The position numbers were made by a program, and so were the translations under genes. Positions 7,161 through 14,460 of a stretch of 30,958 bases of DNA are shown one piece after another. The notes under the pieces were generated by a model. The model did no database searches, had not been told where the DNA came from, and worked only from the letters and a program-made list of their open reading frames with translations. Position 1 is the stretch's first letter, and every line of letters starts with the position of its first letter. This DNA is from Treponema sp. (GTDB lineage Bacteria; Spirochaetota; Spirochaetia; Treponematales; Breznakiellaceae), in contig JAITAI010000211.1 in NCBI GenBank assembly GCA_031284195.1, forward strand, positions 1-30,958, in the 5' to 3' direction.

Positions 7161-8372
7161 ATGTATCAGTTTACGGTTGAAAAAACAGGACGCCAGGTCC
7201 ATACCGATCATATTTTGGTTGCCAGTATCTTCCTCCTTACCGGCTTGGGGATGGTAACCCTCTATTCTTCCTCTTACGTATACGCAGAACGTTTCTTTGA
7301 AAACGGCTTGTACTTAATATCCCGGCAGTTTTTCTTTTTGGGAGCAGGGATAGTGCTGTTCTTGGTGACTTCCCGGATTAATCTGGATAGGGTCCGGGAC
7401 TATGGATTGCCGGTGATTGCAGTCCTTGGAACGATTGCCCTCTGTATCCTTCCCCTATTGCCGGTGGTGGGGGTAACGAAAAATGGCGCTTCCCGATGGT
7501 TCCGTATCGGTTCCGAGACCTTTCAGCCTTCAGAACTAGTCAAGCTGGTCTTGCCTCTGTATTTGGCCCATATTTTTGATAAGAAGCAAGAGCAGATTCA
7601 TTCTTTAGCTAAGGGTATCTTGCCGCCGTTTTGTATTACCGTCTTGTTTATTATATTAATTTCTTTGCAAAACAACTTTTCTACTGCGGCATTCATTGCG
7701 ATGAATGCGGTGTTGATTTTTTATATTGCAGGAGTGAAGTATCGTTACTTCCTCAGCGGTTTATTCATGTTCCTGCCCTTTGCCCTGCTGTTGATATTAA
7801 CTAAGGAACACCGGTTTAGGCGGATTATCAGTTATCTTAACCCAACCTGGGAGCCTCATGGGGCAGGGTATCAGGTTCGAGCTTCTATTACCACCATTGC
7901 ATCCGGTGGATTTTGGGGTAAAGGGATAGGTCATGGGATACGGAAATTTGCCGGGGTCCCTGAAGTTCAATCGGATTTTATTTTTTCCTCTTTTGCTGAG
8001 GAGATGGGTTTTTTAGGGATCTTGTTCTTTGTTCTGCTCTTTGGGGTCTTTGCCGCTCGGGGGTACCGGGCGGCTATGCGGGCCGAAGGAGTCTATCGGC
8101 GGCTTTTGGCCTTTGGACTGGTTACCATGATCGTGTTCCAGGTGCTTTTAAATATTGCAGTGGTTTCTGGTTCAATCCCCGCCACCGGGATTCCATTGCC
8201 GTTTTTTTCTGCCGGAGGTTCATCCCTGGTAACTACCTTGATTGGGGCAGGGATCATCGTCAATATTTCCCGGTCCCGGGAAGTACCAGGGACGTTTGGC
8301 CCTTCGACCAAATACACCGCGAGGCCAGAAGGCTGGTATGCCGTTGATCCTGAGGTATTCCATGTCCGATAA
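7161..8372 (+). CDS. ftsW: FtsW, septal peptidoglycan glycosyltransferase (SEDS family)
   Basis: SEDS proteins polymerise lipid II; FtsW does so at the septum with a partner class B penicillin-binding protein. The 403-residue sequence has about ten membrane segments. It carries SEDS hallmarks: GASRWFRIGSETFQPSELVKL, the long extracytoplasmic loop before RRIISYLNPTWEPHGAGYQ, the HGIRKFAGVPEVQSDFIFSSFAEEMGF motif and the late ATGIPLPFFSAGGSS motif. ATG is preceded by GAAGGGA. A 48-base gap separates it from mraY. RodA is the alternative name, but position beside ftsQ-ftsA-ftsZ favours FtsW. The partner PBP (ftsI) is not in this cluster. Confidence 0.93.
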   Translation: MYQFTVEKTGRQVHTDHILVASIFLLTGLGMVTLYSSSYVYAERFFENGLYLISRQFFFLGAGIVLFLVTSRINLDRVRDYGLPVIAVLGTIALCILPLLPVVGVTKNGASRWFRIGSETFQPSELVKLVLPLYLAHIFDKKQEQIHSLAKGILPPFCITVLFIILISLQNNFSTAAFIAMNAVLIFYIAGVKYRYFLSGLFMFLPFALLLILTKEHRFRRIISYLNPTWEPHGAGYQVRASITTIASGGFWGKGIGHGIRKFAGVPEVQSDFIFSSFAEEMGFLGILFFVLLFGVFAARGYRAAMRAEGVYRRLLAFGLVTMIVFQVLLNIAVVSGSIPATGIPLPFFSAGGSSLVTTLIGAGIIVNISRSREVPGTFGPSTKYTARPEGWYAVDPEVFHVR

Positions 8373-9228
8373 TAATATTTTTACCGAAGATATATTATCC
8401 CCTGAATTCTTATCCGATGATATAGAAACAGCAGCAGATGAATCGGCAGGTCCCTCTCTCATAGAAAAGGCTCTGAAATGGATCATCATCGTTATTGTGG
8501 TTCTTATCGGAGGGGAATTGATCTTACTCTTGGTAGTTAATCCTTGTCTGCCCTTGTCCCGAGTAGAAGTAACGGGAATGCCGGAATTGGATATGGCTAT
8601 GGTTCTTAAACAAGCGGGAATCACCCGAAGATCCTCCTATGTATCGGTAAATTCCCGGAAAGTGGAAGCCCATTTGAAGGCCCTATCGGCAGTCGCCTCT
8701 GCCAAGGTGATTAAGGGTTTCCCCAATTCGGTACGGATAGTCTTGGAAGGCCGTAAGGCAGTGGCCTTGTCCTTTGTGATGCTAAACGGCAAGGTATGTC
8801 CCGTCTTTTTTGACTATCGGGGGGTGGTCTTTAAAATCGGTTATGAAGTCCACGAAACCGCTGCTTCCCTATCCATACCGATTATAACGGGGCTGCTCAC
8901 GGAACAGCCCTTCTTAGGGATGCAGCTTCCCTTCATGTCCAGGACTTTGTTGTCCGATCTTGCCCGCATACAGGAGGCTGCTCCAGAACTGTTGGCGGCT
9001 ATTTCGGAGATCACTGTAACCCGGAAGGCCTTTGACAGTTATGATGTTATCCTCTATCCTGTTCACAATCCTGTGAGGATTCGACTGGGATCGGAAGTAA
9101 ATGAAAGCATGCTTCGCTATGTATTGTTGGTAATAGATGTGTGTGTTGCAAAAGGCACCAAGATTGAAGAGATCGATTTTAGAACGGGTACGGCATCCTA
9201 TACGATAAAGGGGGCATCTTCTGGCTAA
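8362..9228 (+). CDS. ftsQ: FtsQ/DivIB-type division protein
   Basis: This 288-residue bitopic protein has an acidic cytoplasmic tail (residues 1-35), one membrane helix (about 40-60, WIIIVIVVLIGGELILLLVV) and a POTRA-like domain opening with LSRVEVTGMPELDMAMVLKQAGI. A beta domain follows (GFPNSVRIVLEGRKAVALSF). FtsQ/DivIB recruits FtsL and FtsB and regulates septal synthesis from the periplasm. The ATG at 8362 has GAGG six bases upstream and overlaps the ftsW stop by 11 bases; a longer frame inside ftsW is not needed. Its 3' end contains the ribosome binding site of ftsA. Identification rests on domain order and on the ftsW-ftsQ-ftsA-ftsZ position. Confidence 0.88.
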   Translation: MSDNNIFTEDILSPEFLSDDIETAADESAGPSLIEKALKWIIIVIVVLIGGELILLLVVNPCLPLSRVEVTGMPELDMAMVLKQAGITRRSSYVSVNSRKVEAHLKALSAVASAKVIKGFPNSVRIVLEGRKAVALSFVMLNGKVCPVFFDYRGVVFKIGYEVHETAASLSIPIITGLLTEQPFLGMQLPFMSRTLLSDLARIQEAAPELLAAISEITVTRKAFDSYDVILYPVHNPVRIRLGSEVNESMLRYVLLVIDVCVAKGTKIEEIDFRTGTASYTIKGASSG

Positions 9229-10480
9229 TGACGGATTAGTGGTCGGCCTCGATATAGGGACGACTAAGGTCTGCGCCGTGATTGGCGAACGTAATGACCA
9301 TGGAATTCTCGAAATTACCGGTGTAGGGGTGTGTCCGTCTACAGGACTGCGAAAAGGGGTTGTGGTCAATATTGAGGCTACCCTCCGGTCGGTTGCTGCG
9401 GCTATTGAAGCAGCAGAAATGATGAGCGGCCGGGAAGTTGAGGTATGCTGGACCGGAATAGGGGGAAACCATATCGACGGGATCAATTCTCGAGGGGTGG
9501 TGGCGGTTACCGGAAAAAGCCGGGAGACCCGGGAGATTGGGCAAGAGGATATCAATCGGGTACTGGAGGCGGCCCGAGCAGTGGTTATTCCCATGGATCG
9601 GCAGGTACTGGAGGTGATTCCCCAAAGTTATATCGTAGACGATCAGCGGGGTATTCGGGATCCCCTGGACATGATTGGGGTGCGTCTCGAAGCAGAGGTA
9701 CATATCATTACCTGCTCAGTTACCAGTGCCCAGAATTTGATAAAATGTGTAAACCGGGCAGGGTTCATTGTAAATGATCTCATCCTCCAGTCCTTGGCGT
9801 CAAGTAGATCTGTACTGACCCTAGAAGAAAAAGAGATCGGTGTGGCCCTTCTTGACCTTGGAGGAGGAACCACGGATGTATTGGTGTATGCCGATGGGGC
9901 CCCCTATTCAAATGTTACTATTCCTGCTGGGGGCAGTATGATCACCAGTGATATATCTAAGGTGAAGAATATCTCTTTTGAAACTGCAGAGCGGATTAAA
10001 ATTGATACGGGATGCTGTTGGGAAGGCTTGTTTGAAGAGGACGAAGAGGTAATTGTACCGGGTGTGGGTGGGAGACCCCCGATGCCGATACCAAAATCCC
10101 AGGTATTGGCGATCATCCGGCCCAGGATGGAGGAGATTTTCAAGATGGTAAAGGAAAAGCTGGATAAACTTTCCCTTTCCAGACCCTTGGGAGGGGGTAT
10201 TGTCTTGACCGGCGGGGGAGCGCAACTCTTAGGAGCCGCGGAATTGGCTTCTCATATCTTTAAACTGCCGGTAAGAATAGGAAGCCCCCTTCCAGTGGGA
10301 GGCTTGGTGGAAGAATACCGCAGTCCTATCTATGCTACTGCAGTGGGACTGGTGTTGGAAGGGGATGATCGGGAGCGCAGGAACACTCCTGAGCGGGGAG
10401 GAGAACTCCATAGTCGAGACAAAGGACGACCGACTAAGGTGCGTAGAATCATCGAGTGGTTCAAAAATGAGTTTTTTTAG
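9221..10480 (+). CDS. ftsA: FtsA, actin-like membrane tether for FtsZ
   Basis: FtsA is an actin-fold ATPase that anchors FtsZ to the membrane. Motifs are VGLDIGTTKVCAVIG (phosphate 1), the 1C subdomain around RKGVVVNIEATLRSV, LDLGGGTTDVLVY (phosphate 2) and GGGIVLTGGGAQLLG (adenosine). The C-terminal amphipathic helix VRRIIEWFKNEFF is the expected membrane-targeting sequence. The start is unusual. The first standard codon is GTG at 9239, which begins right at VVGLDIG and has no nearby ribosome binding site. AAAGGGGG (9207-9214) lies six bases before a CTG at 9221, giving a product that begins ANDGLVVGLDIG, the expected length. I therefore annotate CTG 9221 and overlap ftsQ by eight bases. Confidence 0.93.
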   Translation: MANDGLVVGLDIGTTKVCAVIGERNDHGILEITGVGVCPSTGLRKGVVVNIEATLRSVAAAIEAAEMMSGREVEVCWTGIGGNHIDGINSRGVVAVTGKSRETREIGQEDINRVLEAARAVVIPMDRQVLEVIPQSYIVDDQRGIRDPLDMIGVRLEAEVHIITCSVTSAQNLIKCVNRAGFIVNDLILQSLASSRSVLTLEEKEIGVALLDLGGGTTDVLVYADGAPYSNVTIPAGGSMITSDISKVKNISFETAERIKIDTGCCWEGLFEEDEEVIVPGVGGRPPMPIPKSQVLAIIRPRMEEIFKMVKEKLDKLSLSRPLGGGIVLTGGGAQLLGAAELASHIFKLPVRIGSPLPVGGLVEEYRSPIYATAVGLVLEGDDRERRNTPERGGELHSRDKGRPTKVRRIIEWFKNEFF

Positions 10481-10569
10481 GGTAACGGGTTGTACTAGAG
10501 CCATTCGGTCTCTAGACCTCGTACCATATTTATAAACAACAAATCAAAGGGATAATTTGGGAGGGATGT
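10481..10569 (+). promoter_or_regulatory. ftsA-ftsZ spacer with hairpin
   Basis: CTAGAG (10495-10500) and CTCTAG (10510-10515) form a six-base-pair stem over a nine-base loop, with GGT/ACC able to extend it past a small bulge. There is no T-run after it, so it is not a standard terminator. It could stabilise or attenuate the mRNA and help set the FtsZ to FtsA ratio. I found no clear promoter in the spacer. GGGAGGG (near 10559-10565) is the ftsZ ribosome binding site. Confidence 0.4.
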
Positions 10570-11784
10570 ATGAATTTCATGAATATTGAAGTGCACGATG
10601 AAAAATTGATAAACCCAAGTCCGGCGGTCATCAAGGTCATCGGTACCGGCGGTGGCGGTTCTAACGCGGTAAACCGTATGATTAGCTGTGGTTTACAGGG
10701 GGTGGAATTCATCGCCGTTAATACGGATGTGCAGGATCTGAATAAATGCAAGGCCAATAAGAAATTGCAGATCGGCGCTAAATTTACCGGAGGCCGAGGG
10801 GCTGGGGGAAAACCGGAGATCGGTGAGAAGGCGGCCAATGACGATCAAGAGATGATCGCCGAAGCCCTCAGAGGGTCCAATATGGTCTTCGTAACCGCAG
10901 GCATGGGCGGCGGTACCGGGACCGGATCCGCACCGGTTATCGCCCGGATCGCCAAGGAGTGCGGAGCCCTGACCGTGGGAGTCGTGACCAAACCCTTTGA
11001 CTTTGAGGGTCGTTTCAGAATGCGTCTGGCTGAAACGGGGATTGCCAAACTCCGGGAGGTAGTGGACACCCTTATCATCATCCCTAATCAGCATCTGCTT
11101 AATATCGTGGAACGGCGAACCCCCATCACCGAGGCTTTTCTCAAGGCGGATGATGTGCTCCGGCAAGGAGTACAAGGCATCTCTGATCTGGTAAATCAAA
11201 CCGGGCTTATTAACATTGACTTTGCCGATGTAGAAGCGATTATTCAAGGTCAGGGAGATGCCCTCATGGGCATAGGCTATGGTAGCGGGGATAACCGAGC
11301 CTCAGAAGCAGCCACTTCAGCAGTGGATAATCCCCTCTTGGAAGATACCGCTATTGAAGGGGCCACCCGGATATTGGTGAATGTTTCCGGAGGTGAGGAT
11401 TTTTCTCTCGTTGAATTTCAGGAAGTGGTCAATCTTATTACGGCCAAGGCTGATTCGGAAGCGGTGATTATTGTGGGGTCAACCCTTGACACCGTGCTGG
11501 AGGATAAGTTACGGGTAACGGTTATTGCCACGGGCTTTCAAGCTGAAACCGTAAAGCCCCCCCAAAAGGGACCGGTCCGGGAACCGGTTAAGCAAGCCGA
11601 GAGTGATTTCATTGATATTAATGAATGGGAAAAGATCCGGGAACGGACCAAACGAACGGAATTTATTTCCCCGCGGAATAGTAGTTATCAGGAGGATGAT
11701 CTGGAGGTTCCCACGGTAATCCGGGATCGGAAGTACAGCCTTCATAAAGATGCTTCCATATCAGGGGCCGGTAAGGAAGCATAG
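10570..11784 (+). CDS. ftsZ: FtsZ, tubulin-like division GTPase
   Basis: FtsZ polymerises with GTP into the cytokinetic ring. The N-terminal nucleotide-binding domain shows KVIGTGGGGSNAVNRM and the tubulin signature GGGTGTG within AGMGGGTGTGSAP. The T7 synergy-loop region is visible as NIDFADVEAII. A variable linker follows from about residue 325. The C-terminal peptide is DDLEVPTVIRDRK, corresponding to the usual D-x-DIPAFLR-R motif that binds FtsA, followed by a further ~15 residues. Length, 404, is normal. ATG is preceded by a strong GGGAGGG. It follows ftsA after 89 bases and is followed at once by xerC. Confidence 0.98.
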   Translation: MNFMNIEVHDEKLINPSPAVIKVIGTGGGGSNAVNRMISCGLQGVEFIAVNTDVQDLNKCKANKKLQIGAKFTGGRGAGGKPEIGEKAANDDQEMIAEALRGSNMVFVTAGMGGGTGTGSAPVIARIAKECGALTVGVVTKPFDFEGRFRMRLAETGIAKLREVVDTLIIIPNQHLLNIVERRTPITEAFLKADDVLRQGVQGISDLVNQTGLINIDFADVEAIIQGQGDALMGIGYGSGDNRASEAATSAVDNPLLEDTAIEGATRILVNVSGGEDFSLVEFQEVVNLITAKADSEAVIIVGSTLDTVLEDKLRVTVIATGFQAETVKPPQKGPVREPVKQAESDFIDINEWEKIRERTKRTEFISPRNSSYQEDDLEVPTVIRDRKYSLHKDASISGAGKEA

Positions 11785-11786
11785 GG

Positions 11787-12719
11787 GTGGTACATCCACA
11801 GGATCTCCTGGAACAGTATTATTCCCGGCTTATCCACGGAGAACACCGGGCGCCCCTCACGGTTGCAACCTATACAGGAGAGATCCGTCTCTTTTTGGAC
11901 TGGCTTGCCGAAACTCAGGTATGCCTTGAAACTGCCGATACCCTGTCCCTGGTTCGTTACCTGGAGCGACGTCGTACCCGGGACCGTATCAGTTCCCGAA
12001 CCACCGCTAAAATCATAGCTGCGCTCCGTTCTTTTTTTCGCTTTATCATAGATGAGCATATCAGGACCGATAACCCGGCGGGTATCCTGGAATCTCCCCG
12101 GCGGGGAATCCGGCTGCCCCCGGTGCTTACTCGGGAATCAGTGGAGCAGGTGCTGGGACTGATTGATACCAGTACTCCCTGGGGATTGCGGAATCGGGCG
12201 CTCTATGAGCTTATCTATTCCGCAGGTCTACGGGTTTCAGAGGCGGTTTCCCTGAATCTACGGGATATTATGTTTTCTGAAGAGCTCATTATCGTCCGGG
12301 GAAAAGGAAACAAGGAACGATTCGCTATCTTTGGGGAGGAAGCTGCGTCCTGGTTAAAACGCTACTTAATGGAAGCCCGGCCACAGCTTGCTGGTTCCAA
12401 GCAGAGTTCCGCTCTGTTTATCAGTAGGATCGGTAGGCGGCTTTCTCGGAAAGGAATGTGGAAGACGTATGCCCAAACTACGGCCCCTGTGGGAGTGAGT
12501 TCCAAGCTCCATACCTTACGGCATACCTTTGCCACCGACTTATTGGCTGGGGGAGCGGATCTGCGGTCGGTACAGGAACTTTTAGGCCATGCGGATTTAA
12601 CCACCACCCAAATCTATACCCATGTGGATAGTTCTCTGCTTAAGGAGCAGCATCGGCACTATATGCCGAAGCTATGGGTAGATGGCAGGTATCGAAGTGA
12701 TCCTGAAAGTAGGGGATGA
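11787..12719 (+). CDS. xerC: tyrosine recombinase, XerC type
   Basis: XerC and XerD resolve chromosome dimers at dif, next to the septum. The sequence has the N-terminal SAM-like core-binding domain (residues 1-90) and a complete catalytic set: Arg in SAGLRVSEAV (R149), Lys in RGKGNKER, His-x-x-Arg in HTLRHTFATDLL, His in LLGHADLTTTQ and nucleophile Tyr in IYTHVD (Y277). GTG start is two bases after the ftsZ stop, with AAGGA at the end of ftsZ. There is a second family member at 16757-17743. Which one is truly XerC and which XerD is assigned from order (the T. pallidum codV and xprB positions) and is not certain. Confidence 0.88.
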   Translation: MVHPQDLLEQYYSRLIHGEHRAPLTVATYTGEIRLFLDWLAETQVCLETADTLSLVRYLERRRTRDRISSRTTAKIIAALRSFFRFIIDEHIRTDNPAGILESPRRGIRLPPVLTRESVEQVLGLIDTSTPWGLRNRALYELIYSAGLRVSEAVSLNLRDIMFSEELIIVRGKGNKERFAIFGEEAASWLKRYLMEARPQLAGSKQSSALFISRIGRRLSRKGMWKTYAQTTAPVGVSSKLHTLRHTFATDLLAGGADLRSVQELLGHADLTTTQIYTHVDSSLLKEQHRHYMPKLWVDGRYRSDPESRG

Positions 12720-12727
12720 GGTATTCT

Positions 12728-13486
12728 ATGAAAATTAAAAAAGATGCGATGATCGGCATGGTCGTGATTCTGGTAATAGGGTCTCTGGTGCTTGGTATCC
12801 ATATATACCGGAAGTATCGGTTTCGAGATACCCTGGCGATCCGGATTGCCGAACTAGGGCCTCCAGGAGGAGGACCGCCGACGACTATCGAAGGCCTGCG
12901 GGAGGCCATAGCCCTCTATGAAGCAAAGATTGAACAACATGTAAAAGATGCTGCCCAGACTGGGGTGTATTGGAAAATTTTGGCTACTAGGTTACAGGAC
13001 CGGGGCCTGCATGGTGAAGCTTTGGATGCGCTGGAACGGGCTATTTACTATACCCCTGCGGATCCGGCCCCCCATTACCTACGGGGGGTTTCTGCAGGGA
13101 TTATGGCGAAAGCCTCCTATGGTAGTCCGGAGATCGGAGGGGGTGATAATCGGCGGATACGTTATTTTGAGCTCGCAGAGGGAGCCTTTCTGAGGGCTAT
13201 TGAGTTGGACGATCAGTATGCCCGGCCCCGGTATGGTTTGGGGATATTGTATGTCTTTGAGCTTAACCGTCCTGAAGAGGCCATTCCCCATTTGGAACGG
13301 TACTTGGAATTGGCGAAAAATGAGGTGGATGGTATGTTTATCCTGGCACGGGCTTATTATATGACCAGCCGGTATGATGGTGCAGTAGACCTCTATGACC
13401 GAATCCTCAAGATTACCAAGGATCCCAAGAAGCGCGCTGATGCAGAACAGAATAAAGCGGTGATATCAGGGTTACTCTATGGCTGA
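12728..13486 (+). CDS. membrane-anchored TPR-repeat protein
   Basis: This protein of about 252 residues has an N-terminal membrane anchor (about residues 8-26, MIGMVVILVIGSLVLGIHIY), a Gly/Pro-rich linker (LGPPGGGPPTT) and then several TPR-like helix pairs. Examples are WKILATRLQDRGLHGEALDA, AEGAFLRAIELDDQYARPRY, and AIPHLERYLELAKNEVDGMF followed by ILARAYYMTSRYDGAVDLYD. TPRs mediate protein contacts; no enzyme domain is seen. ATG 12716 overlaps the xerC stop but has its Shine-Dalgarno directly abutting. ATG 12728, seven bases after GAGG, is more likely. It overlaps dprA by eight bases. T. pallidum has a hypothetical gene in this position, and a role in division or envelope assembly is only inferred from context. 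Confidence 0.82.
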   Translation: MKIKKDAMIGMVVILVIGSLVLGIHIYRKYRFRDTLAIRIAELGPPGGGPPTTIEGLREAIALYEAKIEQHVKDAAQTGVYWKILATRLQDRGLHGEALDALERAIYYTPADPAPHYLRGVSAGIMAKASYGSPEIGGGDNRRIRYFELAEGAFLRAIELDDQYARPRYGLGILYVFELNRPEEAIPHLERYLELAKNEVDGMFILARAYYMTSRYDGAVDLYDRILKITKDPKKRADAEQNKAVISGLLYG

Positions 13487-14453
13487 TCGAGGCTTAGTGG
13501 ATTTAATTATAGGACGAATTCCCCGGCTTACTCCTGCTGAACGGGTACGGGTATGTATCCACTGTAACCAGGAAGCTGACTTATTGGGACTTTCAAAAGG
13601 GGCTATGGAAGCATTGGTGGGCCGTTCTTTGGATCAGCAATGGGATATGGATGCTGTGTACGCTCAGGCGGAGCAAGATGCAGCAGCAGCCCGGATGCGG
13701 GGTATTGGCTATGTTTCTTATGTGAGTCCCCAGTATCCGCCATTGCTTCGGGAGATCTATGACCCTCCGGCGATCCTGTTTTATCGGGGACAACTCCCCA
13801 ATCCTGAGTTACCCATAGTAGGCATTGTAGGAACCAGGCGTCCTTCTGCTGCGGCCCTGACCCAGGCATACGATATGGCCAAGGCTCTCGCTCATGCGGG
13901 GATTCCGGTGATTGCAGGACTGGCCTTGGGTATTGATGGGATGGCCCATCGGGGGAATAGCGACGGTGGTGCGCCTACTATTGCAGTGTTGGGTTCCGGC
14001 CTGGATGAGGTGTACCCTGCAGGGAATCGGCTCCTCGCCCGGCGTATCGTTGAACAGGGAGGGGTGTTGCTGAGTGAATATCCTCCGGGAACTACTCCTC
14101 GGAAATGGCATTTCCCTGCTCGCAACCGGATCATCTCCGCCCTTGCCCGGGGAACCGTGATTGTGGAAGCTCCAGAATCTTCGGGGGCGCTCATTACCGC
14201 CCGGTTTGCTCTGGAACAGGGCCGAGACCTCTGGGTGGCTTCCGCAGGACTCGTTTCTCCCCAGGGAGCAGGAACCCGAAAGCTCGCTGCAGAAGGGGCG
14301 CAGGTGATCTCCTCTGCTGCGGCAATCCTCAAGGAATGGGGTATTACCCCCAAGAAAACACCGGGAGAACCCCCATCAGAAGGGGAATTCAGCGTTTCCG
14401 CATGGGCGGCTTCGCTGGCCCATACCTTACATCTTGGGTACGAGGATCGGTGA
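13479..14453 (+). CDS. dprA: DNA-processing protein DprA (Smf)
   Basis: DprA binds single-stranded DNA and loads RecA during natural transformation; it is also kept in many bacteria not known to be competent. The N-terminal ~75 residues form a helical SAM-like domain. The Rossmann fold then shows IVGTRRPSAAAL, GIPVIAGLALGIDGMAHRG, VLGSGLDEVYPAGNRLL, GGVLLSEYPPGTTP, FPARNRIISALARGTVIVEA and SGALITARFALEQGRD, which are the family signatures. The usual C-terminal winged helix is reduced or absent (the end is only about 40 residues of low similarity). Start ATG overlaps the TPR gene by eight bases with AGGG upstream. It is part of the same run of genes as topA. Confidence 0.94.
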   Translation: MADRGLVDLIIGRIPRLTPAERVRVCIHCNQEADLLGLSKGAMEALVGRSLDQQWDMDAVYAQAEQDAAAARMRGIGYVSYVSPQYPPLLREIYDPPAILFYRGQLPNPELPIVGIVGTRRPSAAALTQAYDMAKALAHAGIPVIAGLALGIDGMAHRGNSDGGAPTIAVLGSGLDEVYPAGNRLLARRIVEQGGVLLSEYPPGTTPRKWHFPARNRIISALARGTVIVEAPESSGALITARFALEQGRDLWVASAGLVSPQGAGTRKLAAEGAQVISSAAAILKEWGITPKKTPGEPPSEGEFSVSAWAASLAHTLHLGYEDR

Positions 14454-14460
14454 GCGTACG

